A DNA stretch of 64,000 nt from Hexactinellida sp. DTS-2022 (Eukaryota; Porifera; Hexactinellida): positions 7,430,501 through 7,494,500 of the forward strand of contig JAPNXP010000001.1 in assembly GCA_028753945.1 (NCBI GenBank). The letters are read 5' to 3'. Within the stretch, counting starts at the first letter, position 1; every line of letters starts with the position of its first letter. Position numbers and translations under genes: made by a program. Positions 20,901 through 34,316 of this stretch are shown in pieces. The notes beneath the pieces are model-generated. The model saw only the letters and a program-made list of their open reading frames with translations, made no database searches and was not told the DNA's origin.

Positions 20901-23900
20901 ATCTACACTTGGGACCAGAAATAGATTGCTAATGAACGAATATTGCTATTAAGCGAGTTGCTAATAGGGGAACTTGACTGTATATAACTCCCCATACTTT
21001 TGATCGGGACTTGTAAATTGGTTGCTAATAGAGCAATGTTGCCAATAAAGCAACTCCACTTTACAGGTACCAATTTGTTATGATGTAATTGTTAATAGGC
21101 AATAGTACAAAAGTCTGTTTATGATGCCATCTGCGATTTTACGATTATATGCCGTTAACTACTAATTATTATTGGCTTAAGCTTGCTTAGTTTCGCTTAG
21201 TATCATAGTTATGTCTATAGCAAAAGTCTAACATAAGTCGTTCCATGGAATAACATCAATTTAAATATTGGTAAAAGCAACAATAATTATTATTAATTTT
21301 ACACTGCGAAATTTATTAGCCAATACATGTCTATTTACGTAAAATTAATATTCATTTGCGTTGGTGTGTAGACTACGATGGCTTCAAAAATCATCTAACA
21401 TAAACCGATTAAAGCATTAAATTACTTTATTAATATTTATTTTTTGAATAGAGTCTCTCGCCTCTCCGGTTGGTGCGTCCTACGGGCTGACCTTACTCCC
21501 AGTCAAAGACTCGCTTGCTGGTCTGGCTATTTCCCAACAGAACACCAATTGGACTAACCCATCGTATACCTCTGCAAACCAATTTCAAACCTCAAATTTG
21601 TATACAAACCAATCCCCTGTTCCGTCAGTTGTCGAGTCCTCCAATAAAGTGCTTATCTCTATGCCCCAGCAGCAGTTTATCCAGATAATACAATCTCCCA
21701 ATGGCATCGCTATTCCCACCTCACAGTCAACTGAGCTTATGCAAATGCCTAATAACAACAACTCCAGCAACAGAGAGATCGAGGAGCTGGCAGTTACTAC
21801 GCACATTGAGAGTTTCAAGAAGCCTTCTTCTCGCCTATATTCCCAACCCGGGAACCCCGCGCCGCCCCCAGACTCCCTTGTGAACTCACAGTTCTACTCT
21901 ATTTCACATAATGACGTCTCAGCTCCTATGCCCCATGCGCCGCACGCCCCCCTTCAGGGCGTCGACTCCCCTCGATTCATCCTCTCCTCCCAATCGGGAT
22001 CTTCTCCAGACACATTCCAGATCATACAAGCTATCTCTAAGCCGGGACAGCAGCCGGCTCAGAACATAGGGCCCATGCAGCAGCTGATATTCAGTTCGGT
22101 CCCTGAGGGCGCCTTCCCCCCCAACCAGCCCAACGGCAACATCCACTACTCTATCATCGCTCCCACGTTTGCCAACGCCGCCGGGCCTCCCCAGGCCATC
22201 CAAGCAGTGAAGCCTGTCTCCCCGCCTAGACAGGCCAAAGGGCACAAGCACCTTCAGAACTACCCCTCGAACAGCCGCCCTAACCCGGCGGGTATCAAAC
22301 TGGAGCCCGGCGCCGGCTCCTACATGCAAGTCCTCGGGAACCCGCCTCTGCTGCAGCAGACCTCGGCACCGGACCTGGTGCCCGACCGGCAGCGAACCGA
22401 GTTCTACGGGCCCGGGCCCGGCCCGCGGAAGCGGAAGACAGGCGTGCCCCGGAAGTACGTACAGCACCCTAAGGTGAAGAAGGAGTGCAGCGAGGGGGGC
22501 GAGGAGATGGACTACAGCCAGGACGGGGACGACAACTCGGACGAGCTGAGCGGGTCTCCATTCGGCACCGAGTCCTTTCCCGAGATGGAGTACTCCCCGG
22601 ACTCGGACTCATGTTCCTTCGCGCCCTCTGCCATGGAGCAGCAGCTGTTTCCCCGGATAATGCTCACTGAGGGAAGCAAGGTCACATTTACTGCCTGGAA
22701 CGAGTACTGCCAGCTGACCGGCTCCAGGCCCGCCCCCTACGCGCTCCACAACCAGAACAACAGTCTCCTACCCGAGAGCAACCTCTTCCAGGTGGGAACC
22801 AACCTGGAGATACTCGAAAGGACGCCAGACAGACATTTCGCGATCAGGCCTGTCACCGTCTCCAAGACCCTGGGCAGCCGTCTCAGACTGGAGCTCCTGG
22901 CCAGCGCTGGCGGGCAGTCCCTCTGGACAACAGTGGACTCCTACCGACTGCACTACCTGGGGTGGGGCTCGGAGCGAGGCCTGACCTACCTCCCCCCTGA
23001 CGACCTCCTGCCCAACATTAACTGGCAGGAGTACATGCACAGCATCCTAGCCGTGCAGGACAACTCTAACATCGACATGTTCCGCGCCTCCTTCGACCAG
23101 GAGATGGCCGCGTTCTTCACTCTCTTCCGGCCGGGCATGCTGCTCGAGGCAGCCATGGACCCTCTCAACCGAGAGCTGATCAGCGTATGCGTCGTAAAGA
23201 GGTGTTCAGGTACACTACATCATTATTGTTATCATTATTGTTACATCGTCTGCGTATTTTTATTTAATTATAGCCAGACCTGTAATCGCGAAACCTCAAA
23301 TTTGTCTACTGCAGAATGTTTGTTCTAACTTAATTCTGTTTGGTGTTTAGCCTACCTCTGTCTGTGCTGCGGATTGCGTAGCTAATATGTATTTTATTCG
23401 TTATTTACAATACGCTGTATTCTGTAGGCCAAACAGTGCTGCTCTATGAACAGAACGAAGATGAGCTCAGCGAATTTTCCCGCTTCTATCAGGAGTTCTC
23501 CGTGGACTCGCCATACATTCGCCCGCTCGGGTGGGCTAACAAGCACCGCAAACAGCTCCGACCCTCAAAAGAATCCAGCAACAGCAAAGACTGGCCCCAT
23601 CTCCTCGCAAAGATAATAATTCACAAGAACAGACTTCCTGTCCCACTGGAAGCGTTCAGTCGCACCAGTTGCTTCTGTCCCGGCATGAAGCTGGAGGCGG
23701 TAGACTGGAAGGACCCGGAGAAGATCCGTGTGGCTACAGTTATCGCTGTGAACGAGAAGCAGCAGATTAAGGTGCACTATGACGGACTGCCCGCTGACAC
23801 GGAGCACTGGGCAGACGTGGATGGGAAGGAGATATTCCCCCCGGGGTACTGCGAAACGACTGGACACCAGCTGGAGAAGCCGGTCGAGTTGGACATTTCT

Positions 23901-25106
23901 CAAGCTGCCCCTGCGCTGCTCTGTCCCATGTCCTATCGTTTTCCCGCTCATACCACCCAGCCTCCGCTCGCACGGGTTTCTCCTAAGAAGCCGGACTCTC
24001 CCCCGCGGGAGGAACTCACCTCGTTGTCTCCCCGCCCCCCACCGGTCCAGGTGCTGCAGCATAAAGTCACTGTCACTCTCTACGTCTCGCACGCCAGCTT
24101 CCCCGGCCCCTACCTGAACCCCGAACTCTTCAACCTCATTCCCGCAGTCATTGGGCCCACCACTCCCACTCAAGCCCAGGCAATGCTGCTCATGCATCTG
24201 CTGGATGCCAGTGTCAACAGACCGTTGCTATGGGATAAGATCGAGGAGAGTCCGGGTCCCAATGCGATTCCCCTCCTTTATGAGCCGAACTCGAGTATTT
24301 GCAAGCAGCTACCCTACCTTGAGTCTTTTCATGATTTGTTCTTATTCGTTAACAAGCTGCGGGAGAAACTAGAGTTCGGTCCGGATTTCATTCGTATAGG
24401 AGTGCCCCCAGCGAACCACGAGGTGTACCAGCCCGAAAAGATCCCTTCTTCGATCCCACCCCTCACCCTCCCCCAGTCCAAATACGCTGTTTCCGCTCAA
24501 ACTCAGCCCCACCCAGCTCCTAGCGTACCCAACCAATTCCAAATGTTTAATCGGACCCACCCTGTACCCCCCCAGGCTGTATCAGCAGTGCATACAGACC
24601 CCATGGTACAGCCCGGGCCGCCTCTTCAGAATATACCGATGCCCTCCGCACCTAGGAATGTCAATATGTTCCAGAACAAACCCCCCACACCCCCTTACCG
24701 GTCTCCAGGCAACAACACTAGACCTGTCCTACAGATATCTACTAATCCTATTATACAAACGGAAACTACTTCAACCAATGTAATCCCTCCTCCCTCCAAC
24801 TATGTGAATGGGAACTCTCATTCCCCTACGCAAGCGTTGAGCTTACACAGTAACAATCCAGCCAGTTGGACGGTAGAGCAGGTGTGTGACTTTATTCGAA
24901 CAATCGACCAATCTGACTTGGACGATGTTGTTTGTAAGTTCAGGGAACAGAAGATTGATGGAGCTAGTCTGATCGAACTTAAAGTGGAGTTATTGGTTCA
25001 CTACCTAAAGCTGGAACTTGGCCCCGCTTTGAAGATCATGAGACATATCGAACAGCTCATTTCTAACACATCGCCGAAACGGGAATCGATGCAACCTCCA
25101 AACTGA
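17924..25106 (+). CDS. SFMBT/Scm-type Polycomb protein (3 MBT repeats, SLED, SAM)
   Basis: Three exons: 17924-18044, 21452-23209, 23428-25106. Both introns are phase 1 with GT-AG ends, and the joined frame is exactly 1185 codons plus stop. Residues 1-430 are disordered, rich in S, P, Q and N, with a basic NLS-like block (PRKRKTGVPRKY) near 365. MBT repeat 1 is at about 440-555; repeat 2 at about 560-673, split by intron 2; repeat 3 at about 680-780, with GMKLEAVDWKDPEKIRVATV. A SLED/DUF3588 domain (VTVTLYVSHASFPGPYLNPE) is at about 835-950 and a SAM domain (SWTVEQVCDFI) at about 1108-1172. MBT repeats bind low-methylated lysines, SLED binds DNA in SCML2, and SAM polymerises or links PcG proteins. 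SLED plus SAM excludes L3MBTL. SFMBT normally has four MBT repeats and Scm two, so three is intermediate. No FCS zinc finger is seen. A nuclear chromatin repressor is inferred. Confidence 0.88.
18247..18773 (-). mobile_element. Helitron-like element, family A (copy 2), inside intron 1 of the SFMBT-type gene
   Basis: On the minus strand it runs from TCTATATAC with CACA/TTTG-type repeats and CCAGAATTAATTGGAAAG to the terminal hairpins and CTCG, flanked by A and T. It is older than the copies at 45 and 63 kb: several internal blocks are missing, including the GGCC hairpin. Its second hairpin has the loop in the inverted orientation. Confidence 0.75.
20286..21063. mobile_element. Tigger-like MITE in intron 1 of the SFMBT-type gene
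   Basis: The ends CAGTGGAGTTGCTTTATTAG and CCAATAAAGCAACTCCACTT are inverted repeats. The motif GTTGCTAATAGG recurs several times inside, including GGGGAACTTGACTGTA near 20957, which may be the end of a second, nested element. Confidence 0.65.
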
Positions 25107-28014
25107 CCCAAAACATCTTCTCTTAGAATATTAAATCTGAAATTTGAAATCTTTTCAACTCGCTTCATTGAAATTGAAAGTTAGATTTATCTCAATCATT
25201 ACAGTTCTCACTGGTATTGTTTGTAAATATTGCTTTTAATTGACAATTTCTCTCTTGTTATTATTTAGCAGAGCTGTTCATTATAATTTGACTATAGCTA
25301 GGATGTATTTTAATATAATGCTTCGCAATTATTTTATTAATAAGAATATTACCTTCTACTACTGCTCGTCTTAGTTTGTTACTATAGCACCCAAACCAGG
25401 GGCGTTCGCAAGACTTGGCCAGTCCAGGGGAGGGGAGGGACTTTTAGTATACATTCGGGGCATGCGCCGTTCAATTATACTAACAACCCGGGTTGAGGCC
25501 GGGTTCAAGTATATATAGTTTCTTCAAACTTTTTAAAACTTTGTTAGTGTATACTCCAGTTTGTATAGACTTTTTCACTAAATTTATCACGAAATTATAG
25601 AACTTCAGTTAAAAGTTATTATACTATACTATTAATTAATAGTACAAAATACTTTTGCACATTCTAACAGAAACCCCTCCCAAAAGCTATCATCCTACGG
25701 AACATTTTTCAATCTTTTGAAATATTATCTCCGTTCTATACCGTTACACGAATGGGCGGCGCTTGAACTAGATCATGTCTATTATATTTCACGCATCCAC
25801 TAATGTAACAAGATCATATCCTAATATTGTATGTTGGGAAAGATCCATCTTTCTGACAAGCCCATTTCAATGAACTTTGTTCAAGAAAGTTTCACAAGCA
25901 TCTCCAGCGAAACTGGTGTAATATTATTCTCCCCATATCTTTCAATCTAACCTTAAAGTGTTAGAATATACTATATTTCACTTAGACATACTTATCCCTA
26001 TTAGATATGCACATGATCCGACTTAGTTTTAAAATATCTGCGATGATACTGCCTCTGTGTAGCTCCTCCCGTTTGCATAATTTAGTATTTTTAAGTTCTA
26101 CAATATAACAGTGTTATGTTACGAGGGCGGATACTAATACATATTTGGTATTATTCACGAGTTGTCCTTAATCCTGCCTTACGTATAATGAAGGAGCAGA
26201 TTGACTAGTAGTAGTTAACTTTCGCCTGATAATTATTTAATGGACTCTCTCGCCTCCTGTGTGGGTTTGGTTTAGATTAGTGATAATTATGTCTACATAA
26301 GAAATGTTGTCATTAATCATAACGCGCGCTCATTAAGGACGAACTTAATTCCTAATCAGAATTAATATCTTCAACTCTAAATCGTATCTAGGGAATTTAC
26401 ACAAGTATCCTTTTACAGTATACTCTCGTTAATACTTACTTACAGGCGAAATATCGTTTAAGGTCTTAAGAAATAAGAAGTACAATGTTTACTTCAAACT
26501 TGCCTATCCAAATGGATATGCATGCACAGAAAAATCAAAGTGTTCAGGTTATTCTGACCAACCTGACCGAGTGGTGCCATATTGGGAAATTAATCAACCA
26601 AAAGTGGTCAGGTTGAAACTTGACCAACCTGACCAGTGGCTACAGCCCTGATGCATCCAAGTGACTCCAGTTAATACGAATTTCCGGATAATACGAACAA
26701 ATTCGACGGTCTCCATGCCCATGGTAGTATTATTAACGTAATTGGCCACAAATCACAAATGGTAAGAAATGTTGTTATTATTATTATTTATATTTTAACA
26801 GAAATACAAAGGAACCAATTTGTAGTTAATATAATTAACAATCAATTGAATTGAAGTTAGCAAATTAAGGGAACCTGATAATCTCATTAATTAAACATTA
26901 CGTAATACAATTGTATTATAATTCAACATGTATGTTTCAGATTAAATCGTTAATTATTTATCGACTTCTTGAATACGTATCAGTTTTACAGTACCATAAG
27001 CAGAATGGGAAGAACATTGAAGTAGATAATATGCCGAGGCTCTAGCTTGCAACAAGTGTAACAATAACGTCGAAACACTGGTACGAAGTATGCTACAATT
27101 TTCCAATATTCATTAATTGTCGATTTCCCTTCAAATATTTTAATTTCCTGGTTAGTATCAGACTTTATAAAATTTTATTTATAACGACTTATATTACGCA
27201 TATAATTAGCCAAAACACGATCATACTTTGTTGGAGGCTCCCACCTAACTTTCTTAACAATACATTATAATGTAACTAATGGTTGCGTTACTTAACTTAA
27301 TAATAAAGCGTTGTTGGTTGCTTACATCGAGAATTAATCCCATTGTCTTCGCTCATTCTTAACAATATCGCAATTGAATTAATGCCCACGGACAGTTTCA
27401 CAATACAGGTGTTCCCCCTAATGCACAGAAAATAATATCACCCTAATTAATGAAATTATATAATGCTGAATCTAGTGCAGAGTTTAATATATTCATTACT
27501 CTTTAATCACGACTAGCCACACACACATTGACAGATGAGCACATCCAATAATCGAAATACTAATTAATTCTGATGAGAATAGCTAATGGTCTGTACCAAT
27601 GACTTGCATTGCACCTACCAATTTTCACATATTATTCGATTATCTAATATATTAACGCCAACTGTTGATTTTTTATTTAATATTGGAAAATCGACATATA
27701 AACGTAAGTTAGTTGCACACTTCACGCACCATCGATGTACTGTAGATAGTTATGACCACCCTGTTCCTTGTCATATTTTTGAGTATTCACAAATTATATT
27801 GCGTGGAGATAAGAATGTATCATAGCTACTACACCTCTATAATACAATATACGTAGGTATGCAGATTGTATTACCTGTACACATTGTACTAGTTATCCAG
27901 ATTGTAACACCTGTACCATATAGATATCCGGGTTGTAACATAACAGCTGTACCATATAGATAGATAGTCAGGTTGTAACACCTGTTATACGTACTGTAGT
28001 TAGCACTTGTTGTA
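25107..28014. other. 2.9-kb intergenic stretch
   Basis: I see no gene or RNA here. Weak repeat remnants include a GGGGCGTTCGCAAGAC end near 25398 and a cluster of GACCAACCTGACC motifs at about 26550-26640, in an arrangement suggesting a decayed MITE. Just upstream of PSMC6 (27850-27990) there are three imperfect copies of a GGTTGTAACACCTGTACCATA-like unit, each about 55-60 bp. Confidence 0.4.
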
Positions 28015-29502
<1,488 letters not shown>

Positions 29503-29596
29503 GAGTACTTATAATTCTATTAATTACAGCTTAGTGAGTGAGTATATTAGTAAACTTCTCTTGTTCAATGATAACTAGTTATGGATAATTTTAGAA

Positions 29597-29615
29597 AATA
29601 AAGGACAGGAATAAA
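29597..29615 (+). terminator. Poly(A) signals of PSMC6
   Basis: Two AATAAA hexamers (29597-29602 and 29610-29615) lie about 95 and 108 nt after the stop codon. Confidence 0.6.
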
Positions 29616-30860
29616 ATCTACGTATTTGAAGAGTACTGTAGATTCTCGTGAATCCGAACACAGATAAAGAAAATTATCAGTTCAGGAGTACAACGTTTAA
29701 CTCCCCTAGCCTATACAATTATATTCAAATACATTAGTGATGGGCCAAGTTAGGCCAAATTTATCAAACTTCAATGTATTGACATGACTAAATGTACAAC
29801 TCTTTGTACGCCAAGGATTATCCAGGAGCCCGAGACGCTCCTTTTGGAGTATGATTTTTTGAAATTTTTATTAGGAGCGCGAAAATTTGGACCTTCTCCT
29901 CTTCTGCTAAACCTTAACATTAATTTGTGATTTAAGCGTATGATAATTGGATCAGACCAGGATTAGGAGAGTATTTATAAATGGCTGTATAATACACTTG
30001 TACTCCTAATTTCTATGTCAACCCTATCCTCCTATCCGGAGGCTAGCAAAACAGTCCATATTTATAGTAGTCAGTTGATGGACAGAGCTGGCCCTTGATC
30101 CCAACTTCCCCATTGGCGCTTATGGAACCTCAGTTTAGTTTTATTTCTCCACAGTTTTGATAAATTTGATTGGGCACTTATAATAACTGAACTTCCCTTA
30201 TCTAGTGACGCACAAACCATAAATACTTGTACCATTGTTTAATAATGTATTTAATTATATTTTCTTAAGCAATGGGTTATCAGTCCTGGTATTTTATGTA
30301 GATTATTCTAGCGTAAATGCTTTTGTTGTTCATAATACAATTTGAATTAACTATTAGTGGAATTCCGATAATTCCATTTATTTATTGATCCAATCGAATT
30401 AGTAGTTTAATTCTATTGTTTAGTTCTAACATTTACAGCTTCCTATTAATTCCCTAATGTGTCGTATCTTTTTGGATCACATGCAGTATATAATTACTGG
30501 CGCACATATACTTGTACTACTTGTGTTAAGTGTGTGATCTCTCTTTTGGGTATTCTTATTAATGCAATAAATTTCAAAATTGAATCTTATGACCGTATCC
30601 CACAATTGTAATTGTGTATTATTATAGAAGAATACCAAGTGAACGGATTCATATTCATGAACCTTATCAGTAAATCACATTTTACCAATAATACTCATTT
30701 AAAATTGAAGAAATATTCGATCAATGTACACTACTCCCAAATATATTCTTACGCAATGTAGATAATTAAGTACAATTAATATTATAGGAATTTTATCTTC
30801 TGGTTTAGAGTTTGAAACAAATATGTGATTATTTATTATTTCACTGGAATGTGAATTACT
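29616..30860. other. Non-coding stretch
   Basis: AT-rich sequence with no gene, array or inverted repeat that I can support. Confidence 0.4.
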
Positions 30861-31192
30861 TAGGGCTGAATCGAATATACCGAATATTCGAATATTCGTT
30901 CGAAATGATTGATCGAATATTCGTTGATTACTTTTGGACAACAGCATGATTTTTGTTTAGCTTGGAGTGATCGTAAATATAAATTTCTACCTAAACTAGC
31001 TGATTATTAGCTAACTTGTGTCCAATACACTTTGTAACTATTATTAAACCAAAACCTATTTTTCAATGTATTTTGTGTCTTGAAAATCATTTAATGCTTA
31101 GTAATCCAAAGACCAAACGAACGAATATTCGAGTACTCGTTAGTTTATAAAAAGGTTCGTTCGTTACATTTCGAATATTCGTTTCGGCCCTA
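30861..31192. mobile_element. TAGGGCTG MITE (hAT-type), copy without TSD
   Basis: The ends TAGGGCTGAATCGAATATAC and CGAATATTCGTTTCGGCCCTA are inverted repeats rich in CGAATATTCG palindromes. It is the same family as 55837-56273 but inserted in the opposite orientation. The flanking octamers do not match, so it is older or recombined. Confidence 0.75.
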
Positions 31193-31325
31193 GCCGACTC
31201 AATTACTACATATTTTAAGCGACTTTAACTGAGAGGTCTTACTTGCTTTTTTAGGGAAATAAAAATCTTCTGAGCCCAACATCACTTTTAATGATACTTG
31301 CGAAATAATTATATATACTATCCAT

Positions 31326-31537
31326 CAGAGACGGAACCGGTCGGGTCTGACCGGCACCGGTCGACCGGTCGGAACCTTGACCGGCCGGTCGAGATCTCTA
31401 TATGATCTATTCGATATCATAATATCATAATTTGTTTTCTATTATTTATAAATTATTGCTAGCTATGATTGACCGGTCAAATTTCCAACTGCACCGGTCG
31501 GGTCGGGTCATGAAAATCCCGACCGGTTCCATCTCTG
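31326..31537. mobile_element. hAT-type MITE with CCGGTCGGG termini and intact TSD
   Basis: A 212-bp element from CAGAGACGGAACCGGTCGGG to CCCGACCGGTTCCATCTCTG, flanked by a perfect 8-bp duplication CTATCCAT (31318-31325 and 31538-31545). The interior is packed with ACCGGTCG palindromes. A fragment of the same family is at about 41042-41072. Confidence 0.9.
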
Positions 31538-32376
31538 CTATCCATGTTTTCAGTCCTATGCATTTTCGCTGATTTACGGAATTACTTATTAAATGTTCTC
31601 CCTTATGAGTCATGAGATTGACAACTTATTGAGGAACATAACAATATCTCCACATGCTATTTTCTATGAATTTCCATTGTATTTATTTGCTGGAGATTCT
31701 GTTTAATAATTATTTCCAGTTTATTATAAACATTTGATTATTCATAAATATCGAACTAGCCTCGTGCTACATTCCACAAGGTTTCCATACAAATTAAAGA
31801 ATTCTCAAGCAGAGTGCACAATTGTTCCATCCAGTCCCTCATGCTAGTATACTTGTCATGTGCTTTGGTTTGTCTCGCGATCACGATTTATATGCGTGGT
31901 ATTTCTAAATTGTATCCGAAGATATGATCGGGAGTTCAGTATTACAGAATGACCACTAATATATTTATAGTATTTTATGAACTTAAATACTACTGTCGCG
32001 TCGGCGTAACCGGACAGATCTTCGAATTAACTAAGATTTTTTGGTACCTGACAAGATTTCTGGAATCAATGTGCACACATTAATTATTAACTTCAACATC
32101 AACAGAGTAGACTGTATTTGAACTATGTGGTTCTAGACTACCTAACCGTGGATCTGATATACCTTATTATAGGAATTAACGTTATATGTTATTAAGGCGA
32201 TTTGGACAAAATCGCGTTAATATTTAACGTTGTGCTGCTGGATTACGAGGATTCCACATCTATCACTCAATTTTGAATCCTAATTTGGAACAATAAATGG
32301 TTTATATATATTTATTATATTATAAAATCGGGTAATTTAGTGTACATAGGAATGTTCTTCCCCTCAATCGCTTTAA

Positions 32377-33193
32377 TCTATATTATTAAAACTCGATTGT
32401 TGTGTGTTTGTGTGTTTGTTTGGTTGTTTGTTTGTTTGTTTGTTCGGATTGTATTAAAGTGATGGGGGTATAGAAACCGCATTTATAATTAAGATATATA
32501 AACTACTTCCAAATGTTATAATAGGTAAACAAGTTTGCAGATTTCGAATTTCGCATTTACAAATTTATAATATGAATACCGTATACGTGTATATTCTAAT
32601 AGTCTAATAGTAGCCCTATTCGAATAATCGCCTACCTCCAATAATAGCCCCCCCCCCAAATTTACTACCGGTACCCTGAGTAAATTTCTTTATCTAATAT
32701 TACTCGCAAATTACTCGCAATACGATTATCAACCGACTATATTAAATAAATTGTATCAACATGTGATATTATTGAAAAGTAACAAAAATTATTGGTCAGA
32801 AAAAGGCTAAAAAACAATAATCGCCTATTCGAATAAATACGGTATCTGTTGTTGTTGTAAACAAAGATATGTAAACAAATTAGTGATAGAATTCAAAATG
32901 AACCTATAAGTTAGCTTTCCACGGGTATTATAGGTAAAGAAGTTGGCTGAACACGAATTTCGCATTCACAAATATATTATATTAATATTTATTGTTGTTG
33001 TTTAGACAAATTGGTTAACAAATTAATGAAAATTCAAAATCAACCTAGAAGTTTGCTTTCAACGGGTATTATTGGTAAACAAGTTAAAACTATGGAAATT
33101 GATAAAAAGAGTGAGGAGTAATGCGCATTGCGGCCATTGACTTAAGTTGCGTAGCACCAATCCGTCGCAAAGCGACCGAGACCGAAGGGCTCG
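32377..33193 (+). mobile_element. Helitron-like element, family B (copy 3), with mapped empty site
   Basis: Begins TCTATATTATTAAAACTCG, then TTTG repeats, then the GGATTGTATTAAAGTGATGG block, internal repeat units, and the hairpin cluster ending GAAGGGCTCG. The host reads A before and T after. Comparison with the related MITE at 41 kb shows that no host base was lost or duplicated. A second MITE (32579-32842) is nested inside. Confidence 0.85.
32579..32842. mobile_element. CCGTAT MITE nested in a Helitron-like element
   Basis: Runs from CCGTATACGTG to CGAATAAATACGG with TA on each side (32577-32578, 32843-32844). The host flanks rejoin to ATATGAATATCTGTTG, which is the Helitron-like internal repeat. 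It contains a run of nine Cs near 32650. Confidence 0.8.
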
Positions 33194-33292
33194 TTCTATT
33201 TATTTGAAAATGTTTTGTCCAAATCGCATTTTCTTCATCGTTAATTTCAATGACTTGAATTTCCTTTAACATTAATTTCCTATAATAAGGTA

Positions 33293-34316
33293 GAACTAAG
33301 TAAATTTACTTGGTTCCTCTCTGATATGTTGTAGTAGATATTAAACTGATTTCTGATACAAATCAATTATATAAGCCAGGAGCGTTGGACGGCTCTGGAG
33401 AATCTCCGGCCAAACATTTGAAAGTGGTCCGGCCAAAACTAGACCCTTCTATATAATAGAGTTACAGCAAATGAAAACTGGAACAGCCTCCCTGCGTGCT
33501 ACGCCTGTGTAAGCCCTTTTCTTCTTAGCGCTATTTCCCATAATTTTATTTTATTAACACTACTCAAAACAATAATTGGCTAGTCAACAATACTGAATTG
33601 CTTAATAGTATTTATTAAGTTGTAGTGCCTCCCATCGGCCCCCAATACGCTCACATTTTTTACATTGTAGACAGTGTTATAGTTTCTGCACAGTTCCGCC
33701 CCTCGATAATCCGAAACAAAGTTATTCAAACCTTTGTAATCCGAAAAAATTTAATGTATTAATATAAATACTTACTTCTATACTTTGGGAATAGCATATG
33801 TAGAGTTCGGATGGATAATCCCCATTGTTATGTAGATATGTATGTTGCAGTATTTTAGAGATTTTCGGATTTACTTGTCCACCTGAATATTCTCTAATTT
33901 ATGTAACTTTACTAAAGTTATCATGTTCCAATAGAAAAACACCATACAGTCAATAATTTCAAGAAAAAGTAATTTACATAACATATATTGCAGAGTTGGA
34001 CGGTAAATCAGACTACTTAATCACTATAAACACCGATAATGATGACCTAAGATTAATAAATCCGTTAAGATAATGGACTGAATTCGGAATAGGATTCCAA
34101 CTAGGCTTGGGCCAAGTCGATGACCAGGTTATCGGCAATTGATTGAATTTTGTGACCCGATCCAAGTCTGATTTAACAATTTTAATTAATCATTGTCTGT
34201 GATCGTTAAAATAGTGCAGTTATGAACTGCTTTGGAAAGTGGGGCCTACAAGTATTTATTCCATTAAAATAAGCTGATGGTTAATTTACCCACTTTAACT
34301 TAGCGTCTGAGAGGAA
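33293..34316. other. Intergenic stretch upstream of HSD17B4
   Basis: No gene is visible. A short GGTCCGGCC patch near 33428 recalls the 38-41 kb repeat family. No clear TATA box is seen near the HSD17B4 start. Confidence 0.4.

Larger units (their letters stand above)
32160..33292. mobile_element. TTATAGGAAATTAA MITE interrupted by a Helitron-like element
   Basis: Inverted ends TACCTTATTATAGGAATTAA and TTAATTTCCTATAATAAGGTA. The MITE is split by the insertion at 32377-33193. Its interior matches the uninterrupted relative at about 41128-41473 (for example AAAACATTTTCAAATA and GCGATTGAGGGG on the other strand), so the empty site can be read directly. Confidence 0.8.

Noticed and set aside
23210-23328. 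Continuation of SFMBT exon 2 past 23209
   Set aside because: The extra residues are AT-rich intron sequence, and the splice at 23209 joins the two halves of MBT repeat 2 in frame.
21919-24560. Long minus-strand open frames opposite the SFMBT-type exons, and similar frames opposite DUF4139 and HSD17B4
   Set aside because: They are antisense shadows of GC-rich coding exons without domain similarity.
17924-25106. L3MBTL-type assignment of the MBT gene, suggested by three MBT repeats
   Set aside because: A SLED domain is present between MBT and SAM, which L3MBTL proteins lack.
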